Below, in pieces: positions 27,051-36,445 of a stretch of 64,000 bases of DNA. This DNA is from Chryseobacterium oryzae. GTDB lineage: Bacteria; Bacteroidota; Bacteroidia; Flavobacteriales; Weeksellaceae. The notes below the pieces were generated by a model, which did no database searches, had not been told where the DNA came from, and was given only the letters and a program-made list of their open reading frames with translations. The stretch is taken from positions 1,488,001 to 1,552,000 of the forward strand of contig NZ_CP094529.1 of the NCBI RefSeq assembly GCF_022811665.1, given 5' to 3'. The translations under genes and the position numbers were made by a program. Every line of letters starts with the position of its first letter. Position 1 is the first letter of the stretch.

Positions 27051-28460
27051 TTACTTTTTCTTAAAACTCCAGTAGTCAAAGTTGAACAGCTTACGTCCTG
27101 CAGAAATATTTTTCCCTTTGAAAACAAAATACACATCATGAACACCCGAAACCGATTCTGAGATTTTAGAAGTCAAAGTTTTAAATTCTTCCCAGCCTCC
27201 TGTTCTCGGTATTTCTATCTCAGCAATTTTGTTTCCGTCTAATTGATCCAATCTCACCTCCAAAATTCCTCCATCTAAACCTGCTGCCACGGAAGCCGAA
27301 AATTCCGAAGCTCCTTTGGTTCCGAAATCTACAGAACGGACTTTGATGTAGCCACCCGTTCTGATTTCAGAAACATAAACGCCATTTTTTTTGTTTTCTG
27401 AAGTACTGCACTTCTCTGACCACGCAATGGTCTCTGCCTCATTTTTTTGATACGGATTGAGCGTTGCAATAGGATTGACGCCTTCTTTTGTCATCAAAAT
27501 ATTCGGGATGCTGCCGTCCGCATTGTATTTGAATTCTTCTATAGCGGTTGACCTGCCATAACTTCCTGCACCCGGCAATAATCCGGTGTGATAGAACAGA
27601 TAGGATTTACCTCGGAAATCGACAATCCCACCGTGATTGGTAAAGCTGTTGGTAGGTTGATCGGTCATTATTTTTCCTTGATATTTCCACGGACCTGTTG
27701 GAGAATTGCTGGTGGAATAAGAAAGACTTTCACTTCTTCCTGTCATCCCGGCATACATCATATAATATTGCTTGTTACGCTTGTAAAGCCAAGGTCCTTC
27801 CACATAAACATCTTTATATTGCTCTTGCTTTTGTAAAACCTGATCACTTTTAGCAGGAACTCTAAGGCCTCCAAAAGCTTCTACCGATTGCGGAATTTCC
27901 GTAATTTTCCCTTCGTAAGAAACCATATCTTTGTTGAGCTTCACATAAAATAATTTGCTGTTTCCCCAGTAAAGATAGGCCTGTACGTCATCATCAATAA
28001 AAACCGTGGGGTCGATATTATCCCAAGTCCCTGTTGTTACCAAAGGTTTTCCTAACGCATCTTTAAAAGGCCCGGTTGGGCTGTCTGATACTGCAACACC
28101 AACCGCCAAATTATTGTCCACCGTCTGAACACAGATATACCAATAAAATTTACCATTTCTTTCCACACATTGTGCTGCCCAGGCTCTGTCGCGAGCCCAA
28201 CTAAAAGACTCTAAAGAAATTGGTGAACCGTGATCCGTCCAATTCACCATATCGTTGGACGAAAAAACACGCCATTTGGTCATCGTATAAAAATCAAAAC
28301 CATTTTGATCATCACCTGTATAGACATACATTTTGTCCTTATAAACCATCGGTGCAGGATCTGGCGTAAAATGGGTCTGAATGACAGGGTTTTGGGCGCA
28401 AATACCCATACCTATTAACAGTAATGAGACGGTGATATATTTAGACTTTAGTTGAATCAT
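27051..28460 (-). CDS. GH43-CBM6 arabinoxylan-active glycosidase, paralogue 2
   Basis: The protein has 469 residues with a signal peptide ending near ICAQ. The propeller triad is D34 (PDPAPMVY), D150 (NIDPTVF) and E221 (YVEGPW). CBM6 spans about 335-469 ([12 protein letters not shown] through [10 protein letters not shown]). It differs from its neighbours in the loop between the second and third catalytic residues (GLRVPAKSDQ insertion), which may alter specificity. The start codon is 1 nt after the GH27 stop, indicating translational coupling. Its 3' side holds a 180-nt spacer with a family 3 element before the next paralogue. Role: debranching of arabinoxylan; the substrate pattern is not assigned. 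Confidence 0.9.
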   Translation of the reverse strand: MIQLKSKYITVSLLLIGMGICAQNPVIQTHFTPDPAPMVYKDKMYVYTGDDQNGFDFYTMTKWRVFSSNDMVNWTDHGSPISLESFSWARDRAWAAQCVERNGKFYWYICVQTVDNNLAVGVAVSDSPTGPFKDALGKPLVTTGTWDNIDPTVFIDDDVQAYLYWGNSKLFYVKLNKDMVSYEGKITEIPQSVEAFGGLRVPAKSDQVLQKQEQYKDVYVEGPWLYKRNKQYYMMYAGMTGRSESLSYSTSNSPTGPWKYQGKIMTDQPTNSFTNHGGIVDFRGKSYLFYHTGLLPGAGSYGRSTAIEEFKYNADGSIPNILMTKEGVNPIATLNPYQKNEAETIAWSEKCSTSENKKNGVYVSEIRTGGYIKVRSVDFGTKGASEFSASVAAGLDGGILEVRLDQLDGNKIAEIEIPRTGGWEEFKTLTSKISESVSGVHDVYFVFKGKNISAGRKLFNFDYWSFKKK

Positions 28461-28461
28461 A

Positions 28462-30486
28462 CTATTTTGTTGAGATAAATTTGTAATAAGCCACGCCGTG
28501 CGCCGGAATATCTAATGCCAAAGACTGGTTGGATGTATTGATTTTGGCGATGTCTTTCTGTCTCCAAAGGTCTCTAACCGTTTGCTTGCCGGAGATGCCC
28601 AATTGTTTAAAATCCTTGTAAGACATATTAACTTTCTCCCTTCCGAAATTGGCAAAAGCAACCGCTTTGCTACCATCTTCCAAATCCTTTACATAGATTC
28701 TGAATTCTCCAATGCTTTGTTTTACAACACCTTGTTTACCTAAAGCATCCTGATTTACGGCAATAACCTCATCATTGGTTAAAAGATTTAGGGTAAAATC
28801 ATCCAGCTTTTCTAGATCGCAACCAATGAGTAGCGGTGCAGAAAAAATACTCCAAAGACTGATGTGCAGGTATTGCTCATCTGGTTTTAGCTTGCTCTGA
28901 TGCGGATTCCCCCAACCTACAACGCCAACTACGAGCATATCCGGGTCGTTCCAGTTGCCTGGTTTGGCGTAAGGAGCCGCTTTGTCCTGAGCCAAAGCGA
29001 TGTTTTTTACGCTTGCCCAAGTATCGGTAATATCATTGGTGGTGCGCCAAGATTCTGCATTGGCATTATCGCCCCATTTCCAAACATCGCCCATCCCGTA
29101 CTGGCAAAGGTTATAAACGATATCTCTTGGTTGATTTTTAAGTAAATCGCCCATCAATTTGAAAGGTTTCACCCCTTTATCCAAATCGCCCCCACCTGAG
29201 AAATTGAGTGAAGACACTTTGTTGGCATCATTATACGGAAGTCCATCCAACACGCCGCCGTAGCTGCACCAATCGTATTTCAGATAATCGAAGCCCCATT
29301 TGGCATAGCTTTCCGCGTCCTGCTTTTCGTAGCCGTAACTCCCGGCACAACCGCCACAGGTCCAAGGTCCGGGAGAAGAATAAATCCCCGCTTTAAGTCC
29401 TAATGAATGAAAATAATCGGTAAGCCCCTTCATATCCGGGAATTTTGAATTGGTGAGAATGTATCCATTTTCATCACGCATTTTTCCTTGATACGATGGG
29501 TCTTTTCCGTCTCTGTTAAATTGCCAGGAATCATCAATATTAATATAATTCCACCCGTGATTTACCAAACCAGATTTCACCAAAGCATCAGCTGCACGCT
29601 TCACTTTATCGGCAGAAACCTCGTGTCCGAAGGCATTCCAGCTATTCCAGCCCATTGTAGGTGTCAAGGCAATTTTATCTCCACTTTCGATTTTTAATTT
29701 TTTAGAAACCGACCCCTTGGCATTTTTAGCCGACAAAACCACTTCGTATGTTCCTTTTGTATTGATATTTCCGGTGATAATGCCTGTTTGAGCATCAATT
29801 GTTAAACCTTGAGGAAGATTTTTTGCCGAAAAAGTCATCGGTCTTTCTCCTGAAGCCGCCACTCTGAAAAGGAAAGGTGAACCGGGACGAACACCATAGA
29901 CCGTTGCCGAATTTATTTTCGGTTTTGGGCCGGGTTTTGGCGTTAAAATATAAGGTTCCGAAGCAATCGGGTTAAAAGTAACCAGTTTTGCACCGTCAGC
30001 CGTCTCAAATTTGGCATTCACCCAATTGGCATGATCGTAATAGGGCCCATTTCCGCCATCGGTAACCACCAATTCTAACTGATTAACACCTTGTAAAGAA
30101 ATATTAACAGGTTTCGCCTTATCACCCAATTTCATTACGCCGCTAGACCATAGCTTCTTATTATCACCATAGATTTCGAATTCGGCGGCAGGGTTCTGAC
30201 CTTTGATTTCATCATCAATGCCCACCAAAGCAGAAAAATTCTTTACCTTACCATTGAGTTTGATAAGGATTGAACTTTCAGCATGCGTACCAAATCCTCT
30301 TTTGAAAACCTCTCCGGCAATAGTCAATGGTTTCCCATCTACCGATGTATTGATGCCAGGTTTGCCGTGTCCTTGCGTGGCAACACTCAAATCAAGCTGA
30401 TCCAGCCAGACCGTTGATTGTGCCTTGGCTATATTTCCGGAAAGCAACAAAGCTGCTCCGATTACTAAAATTTTTTGCTTCAACAT
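28462..30486 (-). CDS. GH27 alpha-galactosidase / beta-L-arabinopyranosidase with NPCBM and Ig-like domains
   Basis: The protein has 674 residues with a signal peptide ending near AKAQ. An N-terminal NPCBM-type sandwich spans about 25-165 (KRGFGTHAESSILIKLNG, DGGNGPYYDHANW). A putative-Ig (He_PIG) domain spans about 190-265 (LPQGLTIDAQTGIITGN). The GH27 barrel starts at TPTMGWNSWNAFG (275). The nucleophile is D405 (YLKYDWCSYGG) and the acid/base D485 (WRTTNDI). Disulfide-type cysteines flank GPWTCGGC. The family includes alpha-galactosidases and beta-L-arabinopyranosidases, and either fits decorated xylan. It sits between two GH43-CBM6 paralogues with gaps of 12 and 1 nt, so it is firmly in the same transcript. 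Confidence 0.92.
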   Translation of the reverse strand: MLKQKILVIGAALLLSGNIAKAQSTVWLDQLDLSVATQGHGKPGINTSVDGKPLTIAGEVFKRGFGTHAESSILIKLNGKVKNFSALVGIDDEIKGQNPAAEFEIYGDNKKLWSSGVMKLGDKAKPVNISLQGVNQLELVVTDGGNGPYYDHANWVNAKFETADGAKLVTFNPIASEPYILTPKPGPKPKINSATVYGVRPGSPFLFRVAASGERPMTFSAKNLPQGLTIDAQTGIITGNINTKGTYEVVLSAKNAKGSVSKKLKIESGDKIALTPTMGWNSWNAFGHEVSADKVKRAADALVKSGLVNHGWNYINIDDSWQFNRDGKDPSYQGKMRDENGYILTNSKFPDMKGLTDYFHSLGLKAGIYSSPGPWTCGGCAGSYGYEKQDAESYAKWGFDYLKYDWCSYGGVLDGLPYNDANKVSSLNFSGGGDLDKGVKPFKLMGDLLKNQPRDIVYNLCQYGMGDVWKWGDNANAESWRTTNDITDTWASVKNIALAQDKAAPYAKPGNWNDPDMLVVGVVGWGNPHQSKLKPDEQYLHISLWSIFSAPLLIGCDLEKLDDFTLNLLTNDEVIAVNQDALGKQGVVKQSIGEFRIYVKDLEDGSKAVAFANFGREKVNMSYKDFKQLGISGKQTVRDLWRQKDIAKINTSNQSLALDIPAHGVAYYKFISTK

Positions 30487-30498
30487 TTTTTATAACTT

Positions 30499-31878
30499 TT
30501 AATTAAATTTCCACCAATCGAAAAAGAAAAGATCTTTTTCTCCTTTAAAAACAAAATACAAATCGTGAACACCTTTGATACTTTTCATCGGTGTGTTGAT
30601 GATTTTATAAAGATCGCCCTCAGCTTTCCCGGTTACCTCAACAGTACCCAACAAAGGCCCATCAAGAGCATCCGTCCGCACTTCGATTTTCCCACCATAG
30701 AGAGAAGCCACATTCACATCCAGAGATTTTACACCTTTAGAAAAATCAACACCTTGTACTTTGAGATAATCTCCATTATTAATCGAGGTTACAATAACAC
30801 GATCTTTGATTTTCTTCCCTCTGTTATAAGGCTGATTGCGCTCCCATTCGGTGACCATTTCGGTCTTGAGGCCTTCGCTGTAAGCGATAGTTTCTGCTTC
30901 CACCTTTTGATATGGATTGATTGTTCCCACTCTTTTGGCACCTTCTGAAGTCCAAAAAGGCAATTTCTGGATCGTTCCGTCCGGGTTGTAGGTCAATTCT
31001 GTAACACTAACAGAGCGACGTTCGTAATGTTTGCTCATGGTCTGTTTCATGATATTATAATTGAAACCAAAAACATAAGATTTTCCCTTAAAATCGATAA
31101 TTCCGGGATGATTTCCGCTTGATCTTGAGTCGCCCTCCATAATGACGCCGCCATAAGTCCAGGGTCCCGTTGGCGATTTTGCCATAGCGTAGCCAATCCC
31201 TTCGGGACAACATTTGGAAGCATAAGCCATATAGTAAATTCCGTTTCGCTTCCACGCCCAAGGCCCTTCCTGATAATGAAAAGGATCTGGTTTGTCTTTT
31301 TCTTTTGCAAAAGAAGCATCTTTGGTGATTGGTCCTGCGAGAGAAATCATATCTTCGTTCAGTTTTACATACCAAAGATTCGGATTTCCCCAATAGAGAT
31401 ACGCTTGTCCGTCACCATCAATAAAAACCGTAGGATCTATATCATCCAAAGAATTTTTGATCAATGGTTTGCCTATCGGATCCGTGAAAGGACCGTACGG
31501 GCTATCCGCCACCAAAACTCCGATTCCCATATTGTTTGGCATGGGACAATAGAGATAAAATTTACCATTTCGCTCGATGCATTGTGGCGCCCAGGCTCCG
31601 TTGTCTGTATTCACCCATTTGAAATCTTTGAGGGAAGCCACCACGCCGTGATCTGTCCAGTTGACCATATCTGTTGATGTATAGAGTAGCCAGTCTTTCA
31701 TTTTGAAACCGAATGCATCGTCCTCATCATGGCTTGTATAAAGATATACCGTATCCTTATATACCATTGGTGCAGGATCTGCCGTATATTTGGTCTGGAT
31801 GATCGGATTTTGGGCAAAGGAAATCTGAGAGAATCCAACTAATGATAATAAATAAAGCTTTAATCTATTAAATTTCAT
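30499..31878 (-). CDS. GH43-CBM6 arabinoxylan-active glycosidase, paralogue 1
   Basis: The protein has 459 residues with a signal peptide ending near SFAQ. The triad is D34 (ADPAPMVY), D148 (DIDPTVF) and E204 (YQEGPW). It has an ASKCCPEGIGYA segment not seen in the other two paralogues. CBM6 spans about 325-459, with an extra basic insertion (EWERNQPYNRGKKIKDR) near residue 355. The gene lies 17 nt after the CE1-like esterase and 12 nt before GH27. Probably an exported arabinofuranosidase acting on feruloylated or arabinosylated xylan together with the esterase; this pairing is inferred from coupling only. Confidence 0.9.
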   Translation of the reverse strand: MKFNRLKLYLLSLVGFSQISFAQNPIIQTKYTADPAPMVYKDTVYLYTSHDEDDAFGFKMKDWLLYTSTDMVNWTDHGVVASLKDFKWVNTDNGAWAPQCIERNGKFYLYCPMPNNMGIGVLVADSPYGPFTDPIGKPLIKNSLDDIDPTVFIDGDGQAYLYWGNPNLWYVKLNEDMISLAGPITKDASFAKEKDKPDPFHYQEGPWAWKRNGIYYMAYASKCCPEGIGYAMAKSPTGPWTYGGVIMEGDSRSSGNHPGIIDFKGKSYVFGFNYNIMKQTMSKHYERRSVSVTELTYNPDGTIQKLPFWTSEGAKRVGTINPYQKVEAETIAYSEGLKTEMVTEWERNQPYNRGKKIKDRVIVTSINNGDYLKVQGVDFSKGVKSLDVNVASLYGGKIEVRTDALDGPLLGTVEVTGKAEGDLYKIINTPMKSIKGVHDLYFVFKGEKDLFFFDWWKFN

Positions 31879-31895
31879 AACTATAATATTTAAGA

Positions 31896-32798
<903 letters not shown>

Positions 32799-32829
32799 TT
32801 ATAATCGATTGATTATAAGTATTAATTTT

Positions 32830-32850
32830 TATTTGTATTTTTTACACTTA
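32830..32850 (-). promoter_or_regulatory. Candidate AraR operator, site D (before esterase)
   Basis: Plus-strand TATTTGT-ATTTTTT-ACACTTA: the right half-site is perfect, the left has two mismatches to TAAATGT, and the 7-nt spacing is kept. I could not find a clear TAnnTTTG next to it. Confidence 0.5.
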
Positions 32851-32861
32851 TTAATATAGAC

Positions 32862-32892
32862 AAAAAAATAATATGCCAAGCAATTATTTTTC
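32862..32892 (-). terminator. Terminator after the GH43 gene at 32.9 kb
   Basis: On the minus strand AAAATAATTGC-TTG-GCATATTATTTTTTT forms a stem with one bulged U and runs into a U-tract. It ends the transcript from the GH43 pair before the esterase unit. Confidence 0.65.
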
Positions 32893-32916
32893 TTTTTTTC
32901 AGTTTTAATCAAATCA

Positions 32917-34530
32917 TCAGTCCTTCTTCTGACTCACGCGGAAGAAATCAACATCTACAAAACCTCCTAATTCTTTGGTTGCATAATTAAAAATTGCAAA
33001 TTTAGAACCCATAAAAAATCTGCGATAATCGAATATCATTTTGTAATCTTTCGCCAATTCCGTCCAATTTTTCTGGTCGGTGCTGTAATAGAAATTTGCC
33101 AAATCTTTCCCTAAATTAAAATCGGCGTCGATACGAAAATACACTTTATCAGAACTCAACAGAATTTTCTTTTTCTCCTCAACCTTTACATCGGTTACAG
33201 CTTTGGTTTTTTCATCCAGACTGACATTATTTGTAGAAAAAATCACGAACTTCTTTGTACCTTCTTTCTTCACAGACAAAATCCCGGAATCTCCGTTGAA
33301 TGCACTGAAACCTGCCACATCACCATCTTTCATCCCTTTTAAATCCAAAGCGACTACAGCACTGGTCTTAGGACCTTCCATCCTTTGGGTTAAAGTATTG
33401 GGAGCGAGGTACAAATTATGGAGTACCCTACTGGTTTTCAGTCTTAAAAAGCCTTTTCTTTCGGATAAAGACCAGGCAGAACTGACAGGATTATGATTCC
33501 ATTGCCATTGGATTTTGAGTTTTTTATCAGAAAATTCGTCACTTTCTACTAAATGATTTTTCGGTGTAAAAGCCGGAAGCGGAATTTCTCCTGTTAACGG
33601 AACTTTTCCGTTGTCGCCCAAAACCGGCCAACCGTTTTCCCATTTTACGGGAAGGAGCAACGGAACCCGACCGACGCCGTTTCGGTCTTGAAAAATCAAT
33701 GAATACCAATTTCCGTTTTTATCATCAATCAAAGCACCTTGTCCAGCATAAGAAAACCCAAGAAAATTATCCTCAAGAATAATCTTCTTCTCATAAGGTC
33801 CGGTTACTTTATCGGCTCTGTAAACCTCTTGTCTGCGTTTCCCGCCACGCGGCCAAGAAATCATCATCATATAATATTTGCCGTCTTTTTTGATGATTTG
33901 GTTACCTTCCAGCAATCCTGTTTCGGAAGCATCTTTCTTGAAAACTTCCGTTCCATCCTGATTTCCGATAATGGTTTTAAAATCCGGACTCAGCTCAAAA
34001 ACTTTGTTAGAAGTAAAGACAAAAATCCGATCATTATCATCAAAAAGCAAAGAAGCATCGTGAAAATGTTTTGTCCTCGTAATGAGCTTCCAATTGCCTT
34101 TTTCCGGATTGTCAGATTCATAAATATAAGATTGGAAAGGCTCGTCATTCGGAGAAAACAAAACGTAATATTTCCCTTTATGATAACGGATAGATGATGC
34201 CCATTGCCCGCGCCCGTAGACCGAACCGTTCAGCAAATCATACTTAGAATTGTCATTCAGCGTATCAAAAACGTAGCTCGACATTTCCCAATGCACCAAA
34301 TCTCTAGAATGCATCACCGGAGCGCCTGGCATCAGGTGCATGGTGGTAGAAATCAGGTAAAAATCATCACCATTTCTGGTAATAGACAAATCCGGCGCAT
34401 CTGCCCAAATAATCGGGTTGGTAAAGGCTGTTTTCTGCTGTTCCGGAGAAGGATTTACCTGAGCTGAAAGTGGATTCAGCCCGATAAATCCTAAAAAAAG
34501 AGCTATATAAATTGATTGATTAGTTTTCAA
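32917..34530 (-). CDS. GH43 with C-terminal beta-sandwich domain (beta-xylosidase type), TTG start
   Basis: The protein has 537 residues. The reading frame begins with TTG at 34530: an in-frame TAG (stop of the preceding gene) lies just upstream, and no ATG precedes the signal peptide that starts at this codon and ends near LSAQ. The triad is D47 (ADAPDLSI), D158 (FHDASLLF) and E208 (LLEGNQ). The propeller ends around 335, and a concanavalin-like domain (about 345-537, ESDEFSDKKLKIQWQWNHNP) follows, as in XynB-type GH43 subfamilies. Likely releases xylose or arabinose from the ends of arabinoxylan fragments. Only 3 nt separate it from the GH43 gene upstream. Confidence 0.9.
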   Translation of the reverse strand: MKTNQSIYIALFLGFIGLNPLSAQVNPSPEQQKTAFTNPIIWADAPDLSITRNGDDFYLISTTMHLMPGAPVMHSRDLVHWEMSSYVFDTLNDNSKYDLLNGSVYGRGQWASSIRYHKGKYYVLFSPNDEPFQSYIYESDNPEKGNWKLITRTKHFHDASLLFDDNDRIFVFTSNKVFELSPDFKTIIGNQDGTEVFKKDASETGLLEGNQIIKKDGKYYMMMISWPRGGKRRQEVYRADKVTGPYEKKIILEDNFLGFSYAGQGALIDDKNGNWYSLIFQDRNGVGRVPLLLPVKWENGWPVLGDNGKVPLTGEIPLPAFTPKNHLVESDEFSDKKLKIQWQWNHNPVSSAWSLSERKGFLRLKTSRVLHNLYLAPNTLTQRMEGPKTSAVVALDLKGMKDGDVAGFSAFNGDSGILSVKKEGTKKFVIFSTNNVSLDEKTKAVTDVKVEEKKKILLSSDKVYFRIDADFNLGKDLANFYYSTDQKNWTELAKDYKMIFDYRRFFMGSKFAIFNYATKELGGFVDVDFFRVSQKKD

Positions 34531-34533
34531 AAT

Positions 34534-36249
34534 CTATGGCTTGATATCGTTAGACAACGTACTATACAATCCAATCAGACTTCCTGTGAAGCCACCTGCA
34601 ACATCTGTTGAAAGGATGTCTGCAGAAACTTTCCCACCAAGGTTTTTGGTATTTTTACCATCCAAAGCATAATTAAAACTCAGCTCATCTTTATCGCCAA
34701 CTACTTGCAGCTTGATGTTTTTCGACAGTCCGATTTTTTCGCTTGCTATGAGTTTGGATTCCCCTTTTTCCGTTCTTTCTAAAACGATGTAAAAATCTTT
34801 ATCCTTTTTTGTAATCCCGAAAACATAATTGAATTTTTCGCTTTGATAACAAGTGATTCCCGCTAATTCTTTGTTAGATTTCGGCTTGAAATCAAGTGTT
34901 ACGGAAGTTTCAAAATCTTCGTGCTGCAATCTGTGAAATAAAGCAGAAACAGGAGCTACCGCCTTGATATTGGTTTCAAAAGGAGTTACTTTAACCCCGT
35001 TTTTTGTGGCGCTGATAAAGTTTTCGCGAGGTCCGCGCATTGCAATCCATCTATAGTCGAGGTTTTTCTCTGTTAATTTATCATTAAAAGTAAAATTTCC
35101 GTTCGGGAAAAATCCGTTTTGTCCGGTCAGATTTTTTACACCTTGCGGGAGTTTCAGTTTCGGTTTCATCGGTACCAATCCGTTTTCGAAAACCGGATAC
35201 GTTCCGCTCCAATCTACAGGAAGGATGAAGGTTTCTCTACCTTTTGTCACTCTGTTATTAACATTGGGACGGATGGCTAAAAACACGCCATACCACTGTC
35301 CATTCGGACCTTCTACCAAATCGGCATGACCTGCCCAGTCCACTTTTTCTTTGCGGTCTCTCGGGAAATAACGCTGTGTGAGAATGGGATTATTTTTTGC
35401 CGGAACAAAAGGACCTTTCGGAGAATCTGCCATAAAAATCACTTCGCTGTGGTTGCCACCTGTGCCGCCTTCTGCACACATCAGGTAGTATTTTCCTTTG
35501 TATTTGTAGATATGTGGCCCTTCTATCCAAATTGGTTTTTGAGAAAGATCAACGCCGCCGTTTACAATAATCTTATCTGAACCTGCAACAACCTGGTCTT
35601 TTTCTAAATCGTAATCCCATATTTTTATCACACGATGCCCGTTATATTGTTCGGTTCCCTGAGGCGGTGCATCATTGTGTACGATATAAGCTTTGCCGTC
35701 GTCATCAAAGAAAATTGCCGGATCTATCCCATCAAAATTCAGTTTCTGAACTTCGCTCCAGCCTTTTGCAGGGTCTTTTGTTTTTACCATCATATTGCCA
35801 ACGCCGCCTGCAAATTGAGTGGTAATCATATAAAATGTATCGTTGTGCTTATTGTACTTGATGTCTGGCGCATAAATCCCTTGCGAGACACCACCTTTTT
35901 CAACTTTCAGCTGAGAAGGTCTGTCGAGAACGTGGCCTACCTGTTTCCAATTGACCAAATCTTTGGATGTAAAAATAGGAACGCCCGGAAACATTGAAAA
36001 TGAAGAGTTTACCAAATAATAATCGTCTCCTTTTTTTGTGATCGATGGATCCGGATAAGTACCTTGCAGGATGGGCGAATAGAACTCGTCTGACTTAAGA
36101 GGGTTGTCGCTGTATATTTTGTCGTTTCCTTTGTAACTAAAATCTGAGAAAGTCTGTGCTGACAAACCACTGAATGACAACAAAGCCACCGCAGCTATGA
36201 GATTGGTTTTGTTCTTAAAAAAAATCGGATTCATTGTTTTCTTTTTCAT
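34534..36249 (-). CDS. GH43 with C-terminal beta-sandwich domain (beta-xylosidase type)
   Basis: The protein has 571 residues with a signal peptide ending near LSAQ; MNPIFFK at residue 6 is an alternative start. The triad is D67 (GTYPDPSI), D176 (GIDPAIFFDDDG) and E243 (WIEGPHIYK). The sequence LVNSSFSMFPGVPIFTSKDLVNW is characteristic of XynB-like beta-xylosidases. The C-terminal domain (about 380-571) supplies the loop that closes the active site in that group. It is coupled to the next GH43 gene (3-nt gap). Family 1 repeat copy 5 lies in the 196-nt spacer upstream. Cleavage of xylose from xylo-oligosaccharides is the most probable reaction. Confidence 0.9.
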   Translation of the reverse strand: MKKKTMNPIFFKNKTNLIAAVALLSFSGLSAQTFSDFSYKGNDKIYSDNPLKSDEFYSPILQGTYPDPSITKKGDDYYLVNSSFSMFPGVPIFTSKDLVNWKQVGHVLDRPSQLKVEKGGVSQGIYAPDIKYNKHNDTFYMITTQFAGGVGNMMVKTKDPAKGWSEVQKLNFDGIDPAIFFDDDGKAYIVHNDAPPQGTEQYNGHRVIKIWDYDLEKDQVVAGSDKIIVNGGVDLSQKPIWIEGPHIYKYKGKYYLMCAEGGTGGNHSEVIFMADSPKGPFVPAKNNPILTQRYFPRDRKEKVDWAGHADLVEGPNGQWYGVFLAIRPNVNNRVTKGRETFILPVDWSGTYPVFENGLVPMKPKLKLPQGVKNLTGQNGFFPNGNFTFNDKLTEKNLDYRWIAMRGPRENFISATKNGVKVTPFETNIKAVAPVSALFHRLQHEDFETSVTLDFKPKSNKELAGITCYQSEKFNYVFGITKKDKDFYIVLERTEKGESKLIASEKIGLSKNIKLQVVGDKDELSFNYALDGKNTKNLGGKVSADILSTDVAGGFTGSLIGLYSTLSNDIKP

Positions 36250-36319
36250 ATATATTTTATTTCTATTTTTAAACTATTATTTGTTGAGTTTTTTAGTTAT
36301 CTATCGTCATTAGTACGGC

Positions 36320-36413
36320 GAATTGCACGCAGCCCGACCTGAGTGGAGCTCTTTTTGCCGCAGCGTAGCGGAGGCAAAAAAGCGGGAACGGAGGGCGGAT
36401 AAAGCTGCCCAAA
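36320..36413. repeat. Structured intergenic repeat, family 1, copy 5
   Basis: GCAGC (36329-36333) pairs with GCTGC (36404-36408). The helix is CCGACCT/AGGGCGG. The inner hairpin has arms TTTTTGCC and GGCAAAAA around a GCAGCGTAGCGGA loop. It lies between the GH95 and GH43 genes and is the most regular copy. Confidence 0.82.
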
Positions 36414-36445
36414 CAAAAAAGAATATTCTCATACCATTTAGTATT

